Below, in pieces: positions 6,459 through 15,200 of a stretch of 17,508 nt of DNA. A program made the translations under genes and the position numbers. Below the pieces are notes generated by a model. It was not told where the DNA came from. It saw nothing but the letters and a program-made list of their open reading frames with translations, and searched no databases. Origin of the DNA: an uncultured Collinsella sp. (GTDB taxonomy: Bacteria > Actinomycetota > Coriobacteriia > Coriobacteriales > Coriobacteriaceae); assembly GCA_900549065.1 (NCBI GenBank), contig URNC01000026.1:1-17508 (forward strand), in the 5' to 3' direction. The first letter of the stretch is position 1. Every line of letters starts with the position of its first letter.

Positions 6459-6488
6459 CTTTTGCTAACTTTTGCGAGTTTTGCTAAC
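6432..6488 (-). repeat. Three tandem 19-bp repeats
   Basis: On the minus strand three contiguous units follow the pattern GTTAGCAAAACTTGCAAAA: 6488-6470, 6469-6451 and 6450-6432. They differ at only one to a few positions. They adjoin the ATPase remnant and overlap codons for its apparent LQKLAKLAK start. An iteron-like operator for the lost gene is one reading; simple slippage duplication is another. Confidence 0.65.
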
Positions 6489-6550
6489 GGCTTAGGACGG
6501 TGCGGGAAGCCCCCGTATCGTCGACATTTCCGAGGATGACCTCCGCAACG

Positions 6551-6593
6551 AGCGGGGCCCGGGGCGCGATATTGCTGCGCTCCGGGCCCCGCT
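6551..6593 (-). terminator. Strong GC hairpin downstream of the topoisomerase operon
   Basis: AGCGGGGCCCGGGGCGC (6551-6567) pairs with 6577-6593 over 17 positions with one G-T pair, around a 9-base loop. It lies 34 bases past the ParC-like stop on the minus strand. No T run follows on the minus strand; on the plus side it is followed by GCTTTGT. It probably acts as an end-of-operon stem. The rest of 6489-6626 shows nothing else I can name. Confidence 0.5.
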
Positions 6594-6626
6594 GCTTTGT
6601 AAAACTATGGCGGTTCTGCCGTCGTC

Positions 6627-8867
6627 CTAATCAAACAAACTTGGCATGTCGTTTTCTTTCATAAGGGCACCGGCGGAGGGGAGGCTCTGCGCGGTGAACT
6701 TCTCGGCCGAGACGCCGGCGCCAAGGATCTCTTCGGTTGTGCCGACGGTGGTGACCGAGCGGCCCTTCTTGGCCGTAAAGGCCTGGACACCCTGCGTGTT
6801 GGTAGTCGTCTTGGTCTTGAGCAGCGACGTGTTGAAGTTCATCAGGCGGTAGTCGCTCGAGACCAGCGCGATGTCGCGGTCCTCCTTGAGCACCTGGGCA
6901 TACAGCAGCTTGCTGCCGCCGTAGATGGCGTTCTTGAGGCGTTTGCGGTTGGTCTTGGTGACGTATCCAGAAAGCGCGACGCGCACCACGCGGCCGTTTT
7001 CAAAGACAAACAGCACGTCGGCCTTATAGTCCTCGGGGTCGATGACCCAGATGACGCTCTCGTCGGGTTCCATCTCAAGATCGGTGGGCAGGTACGAGCC
7101 CAGCTGGGCCGACTTGGTGTCCTCAAACGCCGCGACCTTGCACTTGTACACCTGGCTCTTGTTGGTAAAGACCAGCAGCTCGTGGGTGTTGGAGGACGGG
7201 AGCTCGATAAAGGGTTTGTCGCCGTCCTTGTACTTGAGCGTGGTCGCCTTCTTGAGTACGCGGTCCGTCATCTTTTTAAGGTAGCCATCGCGCGAAAGCA
7301 TGATGGTAACCGGATATTCCTCGACCTCGGGCTCCAAGCTTACCTCGATAACCTCATGGGGCTCGATCCTGCCCGTGCGGCGCGGCATCACATACTTCTT
7401 GTTGACCGCGGCCAGCTCGTCGCTGATGACCTTCTTGATGTTCTCCTCGCTGGAGAGGATTTCCTCAAGCTCGGCAATCTCGCCCTCAAGCTTGGCGATG
7501 TCCTTGGTGCGGTTGAGGATGTACTCCTCGTTGATGTTGCGGAGCTTAAGTTCGGCAACAAACTCGGCCTGGGTCTCGTCGATGTCGAAACCCTTCATAA
7601 GGTTGGGCACGACCTCGGCTTCGAGCTTGGTGCCGCGGATGATGGCGATGGCCTTGTCGATGTCGAGCAAGATTGCCTCAAGGCCGTGCAGCAGGTGCAG
7701 GCGCTCGGACTTTTTGCCCAGGTCATAGTTAATGCGGCGACGCGTGGACTCAATACGCCACTTGACCCACTCGTGCAGAATCTGGCGCACGCCCATAACG
7801 CGAGGGTAACCATCGACCAGCACGTTGAAGTTGCACGAGAACGAATCCTGCAGCGTGGTCGAGCGATAGAGCTTGGCCATGAGCTTGTCGGGGTCGACGC
7901 CGCGCTTAAGGTCGATAGCGATGCGCAAGCCCGAGAGGTCGGTTTCGTCGCGGATGTCTGCGATCTCCTTGACCTTGCCCTCCTTGGAGAGCTTGACGAT
8001 GCGTTCGATGATGACATCGGTCTTGGTGGTGTAGGGGATCTCGTAGACCTCGATGATGCGCTCTTCGGGAATCCAGCGCCAGCGGGAGCGGATCTGGAAG
8101 CTGCCAAGGCCGGTCTCGATAATCTTTTCCATCTCCTCGCGGCGGTAGATAATTTCGCCGCCGGTCGAGAAGTCGGGCATGGGCATGTACTCGAGCAGGT
8201 CGCAGTCGGGATCCTGCAGGTAGTGCATCGTAGCGGTGCAGACCTCGTTGAGGTTGAAACCGCAGATGTCGGACGCCATGGCGACGCCGATGCCCTTGTT
8301 GGCCGAGACGAGGATGTTGGGGAACGTGGTGGGCAGCAGACGCGGCTCCTTCATGGCGCCATCGTAGCTGTCGACGAAGTCGACCGGGTCCTTGTCGATG
8401 TCCTTGAAGATCTCGGCGCTGATGGGGGAGAGCTTGGCCTCGGTATAACGCGAGGCGGCGTAGCTCAGATCGCCCGAATAGTACTTGCCAAAGTTGCCCT
8501 TCGACTCCACGAAGGGGGCGAGCAGCGCCTCGTTGCCGGTTGCCAGACGCACCATCGTCTCGTAGATCGCGGCGTCACCGTGCGGGTTGAGCTTCATGGT
8601 CTGGCCCACGATGTTGGCGCTCTTCTGGCGCTCGCCCTTGAGCAGACCCATCTTGTACATGGTGTAGAGCAGCTTGCGGTGCGAGGGCTTAAAGCCGTCG
8701 ATCTCGGGGAACGCACGCGAGACGTTGACGCTCATGGCGTAGGGCATGTAGTTGACCTCGAGCGTCTGCGTGATCGGCTGGTCGGTGACCTCGGAGTGCA
8801 GGCCGATGACGTTCTCGGCGTTGACCTGCTTTTTCTTGGGCTGGTTCTTCGTCTTCTTCTTTGCCAC
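6627..8867 (-). CDS. Type II DNA topoisomerase subunit A, ParC/GyrA family
   Basis: A 746-residue DNA-breaking and rejoining subunit of an ATP-dependent type II topoisomerase, acting with the ParE-like product encoded just upstream. The winged helix holds PHGDAAIYE (95-103) and the catalytic tyrosine is in AASRYTEAKLS (Tyr141). A coiled-coil tower with repeated Glu/Ile/Leu (about 420-510) follows, then a beta-propeller C-terminus made of repeated blades (DGYLKKMTD, NKSQVYKCKV, NGRVVRVAL). I see no GyrA box (QRRGGKG), which argues for a ParC-like decatenase rather than a gyrase. The start is GTG at 8867, with AAGAGGAAA before it. Residues matching E. coli GyrA S83 and D87 are Ala99 and Glu103. 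Most actinobacteria manage with gyrase alone, so this is probably an extra enzyme. Confidence 0.93.
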   Translation of the reverse strand: MAKKKTKNQPKKKQVNAENVIGLHSEVTDQPITQTLEVNYMPYAMSVNVSRAFPEIDGFKPSHRKLLYTMYKMGLLKGERQKSANIVGQTMKLNPHGDAAIYETMVRLATGNEALLAPFVESKGNFGKYYSGDLSYAASRYTEAKLSPISAEIFKDIDKDPVDFVDSYDGAMKEPRLLPTTFPNILVSANKGIGVAMASDICGFNLNEVCTATMHYLQDPDCDLLEYMPMPDFSTGGEIIYRREEMEKIIETGLGSFQIRSRWRWIPEERIIEVYEIPYTTKTDVIIERIVKLSKEGKVKEIADIRDETDLSGLRIAIDLKRGVDPDKLMAKLYRSTTLQDSFSCNFNVLVDGYPRVMGVRQILHEWVKWRIESTRRRINYDLGKKSERLHLLHGLEAILLDIDKAIAIIRGTKLEAEVVPNLMKGFDIDETQAEFVAELKLRNINEEYILNRTKDIAKLEGEIAELEEILSSEENIKKVISDELAAVNKKYVMPRRTGRIEPHEVIEVSLEPEVEEYPVTIMLSRDGYLKKMTDRVLKKATTLKYKDGDKPFIELPSSNTHELLVFTNKSQVYKCKVAAFEDTKSAQLGSYLPTDLEMEPDESVIWVIDPEDYKADVLFVFENGRVVRVALSGYVTKTNRKRLKNAIYGGSKLLYAQVLKEDRDIALVSSDYRLMNFNTSLLKTKTTTNTQGVQAFTAKKGRSVTTVGTTEEILGAGVSAEKFTAQSLPSAGALMKENDMPSLFD

Positions 8868-8912
8868 GATTTCCTCTTGAACTTCTTATGGGCCGTCGTT
8901 ATCGATTTGCTG

Positions 8913-10910
8913 CTACTGCAGGTCCAGCTGGTCAAGGTATTCCTTGCCGTGCTCGGAGATATGGCGCTTGCGGCCTGCCTCGTCGTTGCCCAGCAAAAGG
9001 TTGAACATGGTCTCCATCTTGGTGACGTCCTCGGGCTCCACCTTGATCAGACGACGCGTCTCGGGGTTCATGGTGGTGAGCCACATCATGTCCGGATCGT
9101 TCTCACCAAGACCCTTGGAGCGGTTGATGGAGCACTTCTGGTCGCCGATCTCCTTAAGGATGCCGTTCTTCTCGAGCTCGGTGTAGGCAAAGTAGGTCTT
9201 CTCTTTGCAGTTGATCTCGTAGAGCGGCGACTCGGCGATATAGACGTAGCCCTCGTCGATAAGCGTTGGCACCAGGCGGTAGAGCATGGTGAGCACGAGC
9301 GTGCGGATGTGGTAACCGTCGACGTCGGCGTCCGTACAGATGATGACCTTGTTCCAGTTGAGGTTGTCTAGGTCGAAGGCGCCGAGGTTCTTGATGCGCT
9401 TGTCTTTGATCTCCACGCCGCAGCCCAGCACGCGCATGAGGTCCATGATGATGTCGGACTTAAAGATGCGCGGGTAGTCCTCCTTCAGGCAGTTGAGGAT
9501 CTTACCGCGGACGGGCATAACGCCCTGGAACTCGGCATCGCGCGAGGTGCGAATGGCGCCTGCTGCCGAGTCGCCCTCTACGATGTAAATCTCGCGACGG
9601 CTCTTGTCCCTGGAGCGGCAGTCGATGAACTTCTGCACGCGGTTGGCCATGTCGGTCTTCTGCTGCAGGTTGGTCTTGATGCTCTGGCGCGTCTTCTCGG
9701 CATTCTCGCGCGAGCGCTTGTTGATGAGCACCTGCTCCATGATCTTGTTGGCGGCGTCCTTGTTCTCGATCAAGTAGGTCGAGAGACGCTCCTTAAAGAA
9801 AGCCGTCATAGCCTGCTGGATAAAGCGGTTGTTGATGGCCTTCTTGGTCTGGTTCTCGTAGGACGTCTGGGTGGAGAAGCAGTTGGTCACCAGCACTAGG
9901 CAGTCCTGGACGTCCTGCCACTTAATGCCGCTCTCATTTTTGTTGTACTTGCCCTGTTGCTTGATGTAGGCATCGATGGCGCTAGTGAGGGCGCTGCGGG
10001 CAGCCTTCTCGGGCGAGCCGCCGTTCTCGAGCCACGATGAGTTGTGGTAGTACTCCTGCATCATGAAGGTGCGCGAGAAGCACATGCACGCGGTGATTTT
10101 TACGTTGTAGTCGGGCAGGTCCTCGCGGTCGCGACCGCGACGGTCGGCCTCGATAAAGAAGGGCTCGGTAAGGTAGTCGGTACCGACCTTCTCGAGCACA
10201 TAGTCCTCGATGCCCTTGGGATAGCAAAAATCCTCTTCGGAAAACTCACCATCGTCGCCCTCGATGCGCAGGCGGAAGGTCACGTTGGCGTTGACCACGG
10301 CCTGACGGCGCATGGTCTCGCGATACCAATCGTGGGGGATACTGATGGAGGTAAAGACCTCAAGATCGGGACGCCACTTGATGGTGGTACCGGTGCGGTT
10401 CTCGTCGCTGGGCTCAATCTCGAGCGCCTTCTTTTTGGCGCCGACGACCTTGCCCTTCTTAAAGTGCAGGGAGTACTTATTGCCGTCGCGCCAAACCGTG
10501 ACATCCATGTACTCGGAGGCGTACTGGGTCGCGCAGGAGCCCAGGCCGTTGGTACCGAGCGAGAAGTCGTAGTCGCCGCCCTGGTTGTTATTGTATTTGC
10601 CGCCGGCGTAGAGCTCGCAAAAGACGAGCTCCCAGTTAAAGCGCTTTTCGGAGGGGTTCCAGTCGAGCGGGCAACCGCGGCCGTTGTCCTCTACCTGAAT
10701 GGAGCCATCGCGAAAGGCGGTAAGGGTGATGAGCTTGCCGTAGCCCTGGCGCGCCTCGTCAACGGCGTTGGACAGGATCTCAAAGGCAGCGTGTGCACAG
10801 CCATCGAGTCCGTCCGAGCCAAAGATGACGGCGGGGCGCAGGCGTACGCGTTCCTCGTCCTTGAGCTGGCGGATACTGTCGTTACCATAGTTTGCGGTGT
10901 TTTTTGCCAT
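8913..10910 (-). CDS. Type II DNA topoisomerase subunit B, ParE/GyrB family
   Basis: A 665-residue ATPase subunit. The GHKL fold shows EILSNAVDEA (Asn48 for Mg), DNGRG (75-79) and a glycine lid GTNGLGS (119-125). The transducer lysine is in QTK (354-356). The TOPRIM domain has EGDSAAG (445-451) and DADVDG (527-532), both needed for the metal-assisted cleavage by the partner. The motifs EGDSAAG and MPVRGKILN depart from the canonical GyrB forms EGDSAGG and LPL(K/R)GKILN, marking a divergent branch. The start at 10910 encodes MAKNTANYGND; AAAGGAG lies 16 bases upstream, rather far. The next gene starts 45 bases after the stop, and the two surely form one operon. The long reading frame antisense to this pair is a compositional shadow. 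Confidence 0.94.
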   Translation of the reverse strand: MAKNTANYGNDSIRQLKDEERVRLRPAVIFGSDGLDGCAHAAFEILSNAVDEARQGYGKLITLTAFRDGSIQVEDNGRGCPLDWNPSEKRFNWELVFCELYAGGKYNNNQGGDYDFSLGTNGLGSCATQYASEYMDVTVWRDGNKYSLHFKKGKVVGAKKKALEIEPSDENRTGTTIKWRPDLEVFTSISIPHDWYRETMRRQAVVNANVTFRLRIEGDDGEFSEEDFCYPKGIEDYVLEKVGTDYLTEPFFIEADRRGRDREDLPDYNVKITACMCFSRTFMMQEYYHNSSWLENGGSPEKAARSALTSAIDAYIKQQGKYNKNESGIKWQDVQDCLVLVTNCFSTQTSYENQTKKAINNRFIQQAMTAFFKERLSTYLIENKDAANKIMEQVLINKRSRENAEKTRQSIKTNLQQKTDMANRVQKFIDCRSRDKSRREIYIVEGDSAAGAIRTSRDAEFQGVMPVRGKILNCLKEDYPRIFKSDIIMDLMRVLGCGVEIKDKRIKNLGAFDLDNLNWNKVIICTDADVDGYHIRTLVLTMLYRLVPTLIDEGYVYIAESPLYEINCKEKTYFAYTELEKNGILKEIGDQKCSINRSKGLGENDPDMMWLTTMNPETRRLIKVEPEDVTKMETMFNLLLGNDEAGRKRHISEHGKEYLDQLDLQ

Positions 10911-10964
10911 ACTCGCTCTCTCGGTGCTCCTTTGCTGCGTTTAAGTCATATAGATAGTCAAAGT

Positions 10965-10993
10965 AGCATAGCCCAGCCCACAGACGATTCCAA
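10965..10993 (-). promoter_or_regulatory. Candidate promoter of the topoisomerase operon
   Basis: On the minus strand TTGGAA (10993-10988) and TATGCT (10970-10965) are spaced by 17 bp, giving a start near 10958 and a leader of about 48 nt. Between here and 11250 the DNA is A/T-rich, with a small hairpin CGAAC-AATC-GTTCG (near 11000-11015). I see no gene there. Confidence 0.5.
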
Positions 10994-11174
10994 CCAACAC
11001 GAAATCCATCGAACAATCGTTCGGATTAACAGGGATAGTGTTTAGTGGTAGCGCGGCATTGTTAAACAAATTTGGATACAGATGAATTTTATTTAATAGG
11101 GATCTAGTTTTACTAAACAAAATCGAACGATGCTGATCGCACGAGCGGGCACATCGATCGACTATCAATCACGT

Positions 11175-11211
11175 TTACTCGGAGAAACCCGAGTCGGTTT
11201 TGTCCGAGTAA
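11175..11211. other. Long hairpin in the topoisomerase/XRE intergenic region
   Basis: TTACTCGG (11175-11182) pairs with CCGAGTAA (11204-11211), and an inner AAACC pairs with GGTTT around CGAGTC. The same ACTCGG core occurs three times, in both orientations. It has no T run on either strand, so it may be a protein-binding dyad rather than a terminator. Confidence 0.45.
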
Positions 11212-11250
11212 GTTTGAATGGCGAATTGAAATTGGTATGTCTGCATGGCG

Positions 11251-11342
11251 ATGACAGATATGGTTTTCATAATGACAGATATAGTTGACATCTTCTGATA
11301 GATGCAATATATTTCTGTCATGTTGCAACGGATATCTGTCCA
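11251..11342 (+). promoter_or_regulatory. Symmetric four-site operator over the XRE-gene promoter
   Basis: ATGACAGATAT occurs at 11251-11261 and 11272-11282. Its reverse complement occurs at 11311-11321 (10 of 11) and 11332-11342 (first 9 of 11). Both pairs are spaced 21 bp start to start, two helical turns. All four sites, and an inner dyad CATCT/AGATG (11289-11304), share one centre at 11296.5. The promoter lies inside. The adjacent XRE protein is the likely binder. Confidence 0.65.
11285..11313 (+). promoter_or_regulatory. Near-consensus promoter for the XRE-membrane protein operon
   Basis: TTGACA (11285-11290), a 17-bp spacer and TATATT (11308-11313) make a near-perfect sigma-70-type promoter. 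Transcription would start near 11320. This removes the in-frame ATG at 11302 from the mRNA and supports the start at 11362. Confidence 0.85.
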
Positions 11343-11361
11343 TTACTACGAAAGGAACTCC

Positions 11362-11592
11362 ATGCCGGGCAAAAGGAACCTACGCATGAAGGCGGCGCGC
11401 GCGGCGGTTGGCCTTTCGCAAGCTGACCTGGCCGAGGCCGTGGGCGTTACGCGCCAGACCATCGGCTTGATCGAGGCGGGCGGCTACAACCCCACGCTCA
11501 ATTTGTGCGTGGCAATCTGTAAAGCGCTACGCGTTACGTTGAACGACTTGTTTTGGGAAGACGAGAACGACGTCGACCCTGACGCTCTTTAG
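11362..11592 (+). CDS. XRE-family helix-turn-helix transcriptional regulator
   Basis: A 76-residue, single-domain DNA-binding protein. The helix-turn-helix (SQADLAEAVGVTRQTIGLIE) sits at about residues 19-38, followed by the usual NPTLNLCVAICKALRVTLND and a short acidic tail. It has no effector domain, so it resembles the small YozG-like repressors that are coded with a membrane partner. The ATG at 11362 follows AAAGGA by 5 bases and lies just downstream of the promoter and its symmetric operator, so autorepression is likely. It is followed 9 bases later by the membrane-protein gene, with AGGAG at the junction. Control of the partner by the same operator follows from the operon. Confidence 0.93.
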   Translation: MPGKRNLRMKAARAAVGLSQADLAEAVGVTRQTIGLIEAGGYNPTLNLCVAICKALRVTLNDLFWEDENDVDPDAL

Positions 11593-11601
11593 GAGTTCGC
11601 T

Positions 11602-12186
11602 ATGAAATTTGAAGATTTAAAACTCGTGCAAAAGTGGCGTGAATATGCCGGCCCAAAGGATGAGCGCCTGGAGGCCGAGAGCGCGAAGATCTACAAGATT
11701 GGTTTCGTGCTGCTTTCGTTTGGCATGTTGATGATCTTTTTCTACCAGTTTATAGCTCGACAGGTTGCGTGGGTTCACAGCGACACCAGTGAAATGCCGC
11801 ATGGCTTTGCAACGCCGTTCGAGGCAGCCATGTATTTGTGGCTCGTTCTCGTGATGTTGATTTGCGCAGGACTGCAAACGCGGAAGGGCTGTGTCGATAC
11901 CAATCGTTTTGGGCAAACCGAGCATCTTCCTGTTGGATATTTCCTGCTTGTCAGCGGTCTTAGCGGCGCCGCGTTCGCTCTTGTTATTGCCGCAATGCGC
12001 TGTATCGCTGAGGCGCAGATCGTACCGCTCGAAAGCGTCTTTTGGTTGGCGAACCTGGCCACGGGCGTGTTCTGCGGCGCGACGATTTTCGCGGCCACGT
12101 TTGCTGCCCTGTGCACAACGTTTTTCACGGCGAAAAGACGCCGTGCCAAGCTCGAGGCAGAACTCGACTCCTCTGATGACATCTAA
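11602..12186 (+). CDS. Four-helix membrane protein, partner of the XRE regulator
   Basis: A 194-residue protein of unknown function. After a basic cytoplasmic N-terminus (MKFEDLKLVQKWREYAGPK) there are four probable membrane helices at about 32-53, 73-92, 108-133 and 145-172, then a charged tail (KRRRAKLEAELDSSDD). Both ends are predicted to be inside the cell. It resembles the DUF3169/DUF6773-type proteins that are found directly after small XRE regulators in Firmicutes and Actinobacteria, but I cannot assign the exact family. AGGAG lies 7 bases before the ATG. The arrangement suggests a membrane sensor or a sequestering partner for the regulator; that is inference. Confidence 0.8.
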   Translation: MKFEDLKLVQKWREYAGPKDERLEAESAKIYKIGFVLLSFGMLMIFFYQFIARQVAWVHSDTSEMPHGFATPFEAAMYLWLVLVMLICAGLQTRKGCVDTNRFGQTEHLPVGYFLLVSGLSGAAFALVIAAMRCIAEAQIVPLESVFWLANLATGVFCGATIFAATFAALCTTFFTAKRRRAKLEAELDSSDDI

Positions 12187-12191
12187 TGCGT

Positions 12192-12227
12192 AATGGGCTG
12201 GCTCTGGGTATCCAGAACCAGCCCATT
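12192..12227. terminator. Terminator between convergent genes
   Basis: AATGGGCTGG (12192-12201) pairs with CCAGCCCATT (12218-12227), and TCTGG pairs with CCAGA around GTAT, separated by one C-A mismatch. It comes just after the membrane-protein stop and faces the end of the surface-protein gene, so it can serve both directions. T-rich sequence follows only on the plus strand (TTTGATGTT). Confidence 0.75.
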
Positions 12228-12275
12228 TGATGTTCGATGAGCCGAGTTGGCGTCTCTCACAAAAGTAACTAGAAG

Positions 12276-15200
12276 CTAGCGAGGCCTATCCGAACTGCCC
12301 TCATTGGCGGTATCTTTTTCGAGCCCCGTGCGGCGGGCGCTGTAGGCGACGAGGCCGGCGCCGGCTGCGGCGAGTGCTGCAGCGGCTGCCGTAAGGGGAG
12401 CGTTGACATCGCCCGTGCCCGCAAGCGCGCCCGCTTTTCCGGAGCGCTTGTTATTGCCGTGGTCCTTGCCACTGCCGGAGCTGCTTCCGCCGGAGCCGCC
12501 GCCCTCGTCGGTACCGCCGCCACTCGAGCCACTATCGCTGTCCGCCGTCATCGGGGCGTCGTGAAGTCCTGTCGTATCCGCGCTGTCGCATACGCCGACC
12601 TGAACTTCTGAGCGTTCGCATGCCGCGTCGGGCACATGAAGCTCGTGCAGTACGGCACCAAGCGCCGAGTTTGCGCCCGGTCGAATTTCCTCGAGCGTCA
12701 CGGGATCGAGCGCCACCAGATTACGCGCCTTCGCATACAGCGTTACGCGTTTGCCCACTTCGTCGCTCCAGCTCTCGGGGATGGCGAAGCTCATGCGGAA
12801 CTGTGCCGTGCAACCCGGTGCCAGCACGGCGTTGCCGTTGTCGGCTACCAGCGGGTGCGTCGCAAAACGTGTGCCCAGCGTCTCGAGCGCGTACTTCACG
12901 CGTGCCATGTCGTTGGCCGAAGCGTCCTCGGCAAGCTCTGGGTCGTAGATCGAAGCCATGCGTGCGTTCGCTCCGAATCCGATGGATGCGCTGGAGAACG
13001 GCTGGCTGGAGCCCTCTCGGTACAGATCGATCGTGCCGGCGGTCAGCAAGGTGTTGCCGTCGTTTCGCACCGTGACCATGAAGGATTCGCCTGCTGCTCC
13101 GGGCACCACTGCGCCCGAGGTAGCGACCGCGCCCGTCGGAGTGGCACACGCCACCAAGGGCACTTCGATGCCGTGCAGCTCTGCCTCGCTCTTCTCCGCG
13201 CTCACAATGTGCGTGGCGAGCGCGGAGAGCATGCCTCCCGACGTCAAAAATGTCGTTATCTGATCGATGGGATGGTCCAGCTCGCACATCACGAACGGCT
13301 CCGTGAACAGATCGCCTGCCAAGGTGCTGGCGAAGATGCGGAAGTGCTTGCCCATCACTGCTACCGGGTTGCCTTCTTCGTCGTAGGTCTGTCCCACCTT
13401 GCCATCGGTGTTCTCTACATAGAGCACGCACCTGCCGTTGTTGCTTACGCTAAACGATGCCGGGCCACAGCCTGCGGCACCCACGGGCTCCGACGCAAAT
13501 GCCGCCGCGCCTCGCGTCCAAGTAATATGCTGCAGCTGCTCGTTGACGGTGGCCAAAAAGCCCGTGTGCTGCGGCCACGGCACCGCACGGGGTACCGTGG
13601 CGTCTGGTGACATAACGCCCCAGCCCGCAATGGACTGGCCGATCACGGCGTACGATGCGCAGCCGCAACCGTCTGCGGTCTCGTACGCAACGGGCACCAC
13701 CATTTTGCCGTTGATATCCTCGGGCTCGCCCAGTTCGATACTCGACGGTGCTTGCGGAAAGCGGAGAACTTGGCGGAACGTCAGGCTGTCGCCCGAAACG
13801 TCCGACCACAGGGTAAAGCACTCCAGCGCAACCTCAGCCTCGCTGCCGAGTGCCTTTTCTGCGGTGGTTCCGCGGCGGTGGAGGTAGGCACCCGACAAGC
13901 GCCCGTCGACGAGCGTCTTGCCCACCGTGATACGCGGGCACTGCAGGCAATGGTAGCCATCCTCTTGCAGGCGGCCGCGCGAGATGCTGCGCCATGACGT
14001 ATGCGACACCACGCGGATCTCGTCATTACTTATGCGCAGGCGCACAACGGACAGTATGCCGGCTGTGCTTGCCGTATCGAAAAGGGTGTTGTCGCCGTTG
14101 GGGCGCTCGCCCGAGACCAGCAACACGTAGGCGTCCTGGTTTTCTCTTCCGTCCGTATATTCCACCACGTCGAAGTCGTAATCGTATATGCCGTCGCGCT
14201 CCACGTCGCCCTCGCCAAACCCAAGGGGAAAGTCCACGGGCGTGGGAGCGGACCACGTGCCGTTTGCCTTTGTGTGCACCACCAGACGCGAGCGGCCATT
14301 GTCGCCGTAGCGCACCGAGGCGATACGGAACAGGCATTCTACGCCGGCGATAATCGCCAGCTTCATGTGAGCTTCGCTGAGAACGCCGGTAAACAGCACG
14401 TTGTCGCTCGAGGGCTTGATTCCGCCACGCTCGTCCTCCGATACACCAGCAGAATTGGCGTTGGGGTCCGCAACGGCGTTCGTCGCCTGCCTGACATAGT
14501 TGTACGCATACATCGGCGCGGCGTTTTCGTCGTTCTCTATCAGTGCGTGGACGAAATGCTCGATCTGTCCCGTGTCGTCGCTTTCTGCATCCGCCTCGAG
14601 CTCAATGCGCGTGACCGACCGGTCCCAATCGCGTACGGTAGGCGCGACATTCCTTGCAGTGGCCTTAACCTCAGCGCGTGCGAGCAGCTCGGCGTTGGTG
14701 ACGATGGTGGCCGATGCGATAAATTGCGGCACGCCGTCCGCCTCGATGTTGCCGGGCATGCCGAAGCGGGCATCCAGCGTGTAAGGCGTATCTCCACCCA
14801 ATGCGAGCTCAGAGCGATGGAGCACATACTGGTCGCCATTGTTCACCGACATATTCCACGAATCGAGGAGTGTGGGCCACGACCCCGACCAAGCCTTGGT
14901 GGTCCACTTGAACATTACGAACTGGAGTATCACATCGACATCGACGTCTGCACCCACGCGCAGCCGCGGAAGCTGGTGCCCGTCCGCCTTCTCGTACCCA
15001 ATGAACAGGGTGAGGGATGCGGCGCCACGCACGGCAGACGAGGCGACGCCTGCAACGCCGGCGCCAAAGGTGACGGCAAGCCCGATTTGGATAGTGAATG
15101 AGCCCGACGTGCTGGAATAGTCGAGCGAAATGTTCTTGAAAAACGCCGCGCCGCTGCCGTGCGTGTGGGCACCCACGGCGAGCGCCAGCTTCGCCAGCAC

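Noticed and set aside
6495..6629. Plus-strand coding-like stretch reading RIVDISEDDLRNERGPGRD
   Set aside because: It looks slightly gene-like but has no start, passes through the 17-bp hairpin, and ends at 6629. Possibly a tiny remnant, but I cannot support it.
7182..9371. 729-codon open frame on the plus strand
   Set aside because: It lies antisense to the ParC/ParE-like pair and is rich in Leu, Val, Asp and Gly, as expected from GC-biased codons read backwards. It has no domains and no ribosome site.
10941..11168. 75-codon minus-strand frame upstream of the ParE-like gene
   Set aside because: It spans the promoter region, has no ribosome site and no match. The hydrophobic end (DFVLVGIVCGLGYA) looks accidental.
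14001..15101. 366-codon plus-strand open frame, and a 300-codon one at 15723-16625
   Set aside because: Both are shadows of the surface-protein gene, which has a signal peptide, a sorting motif and a good start. The antisense products are Arg/His/Val-rich with no recognisable fold.
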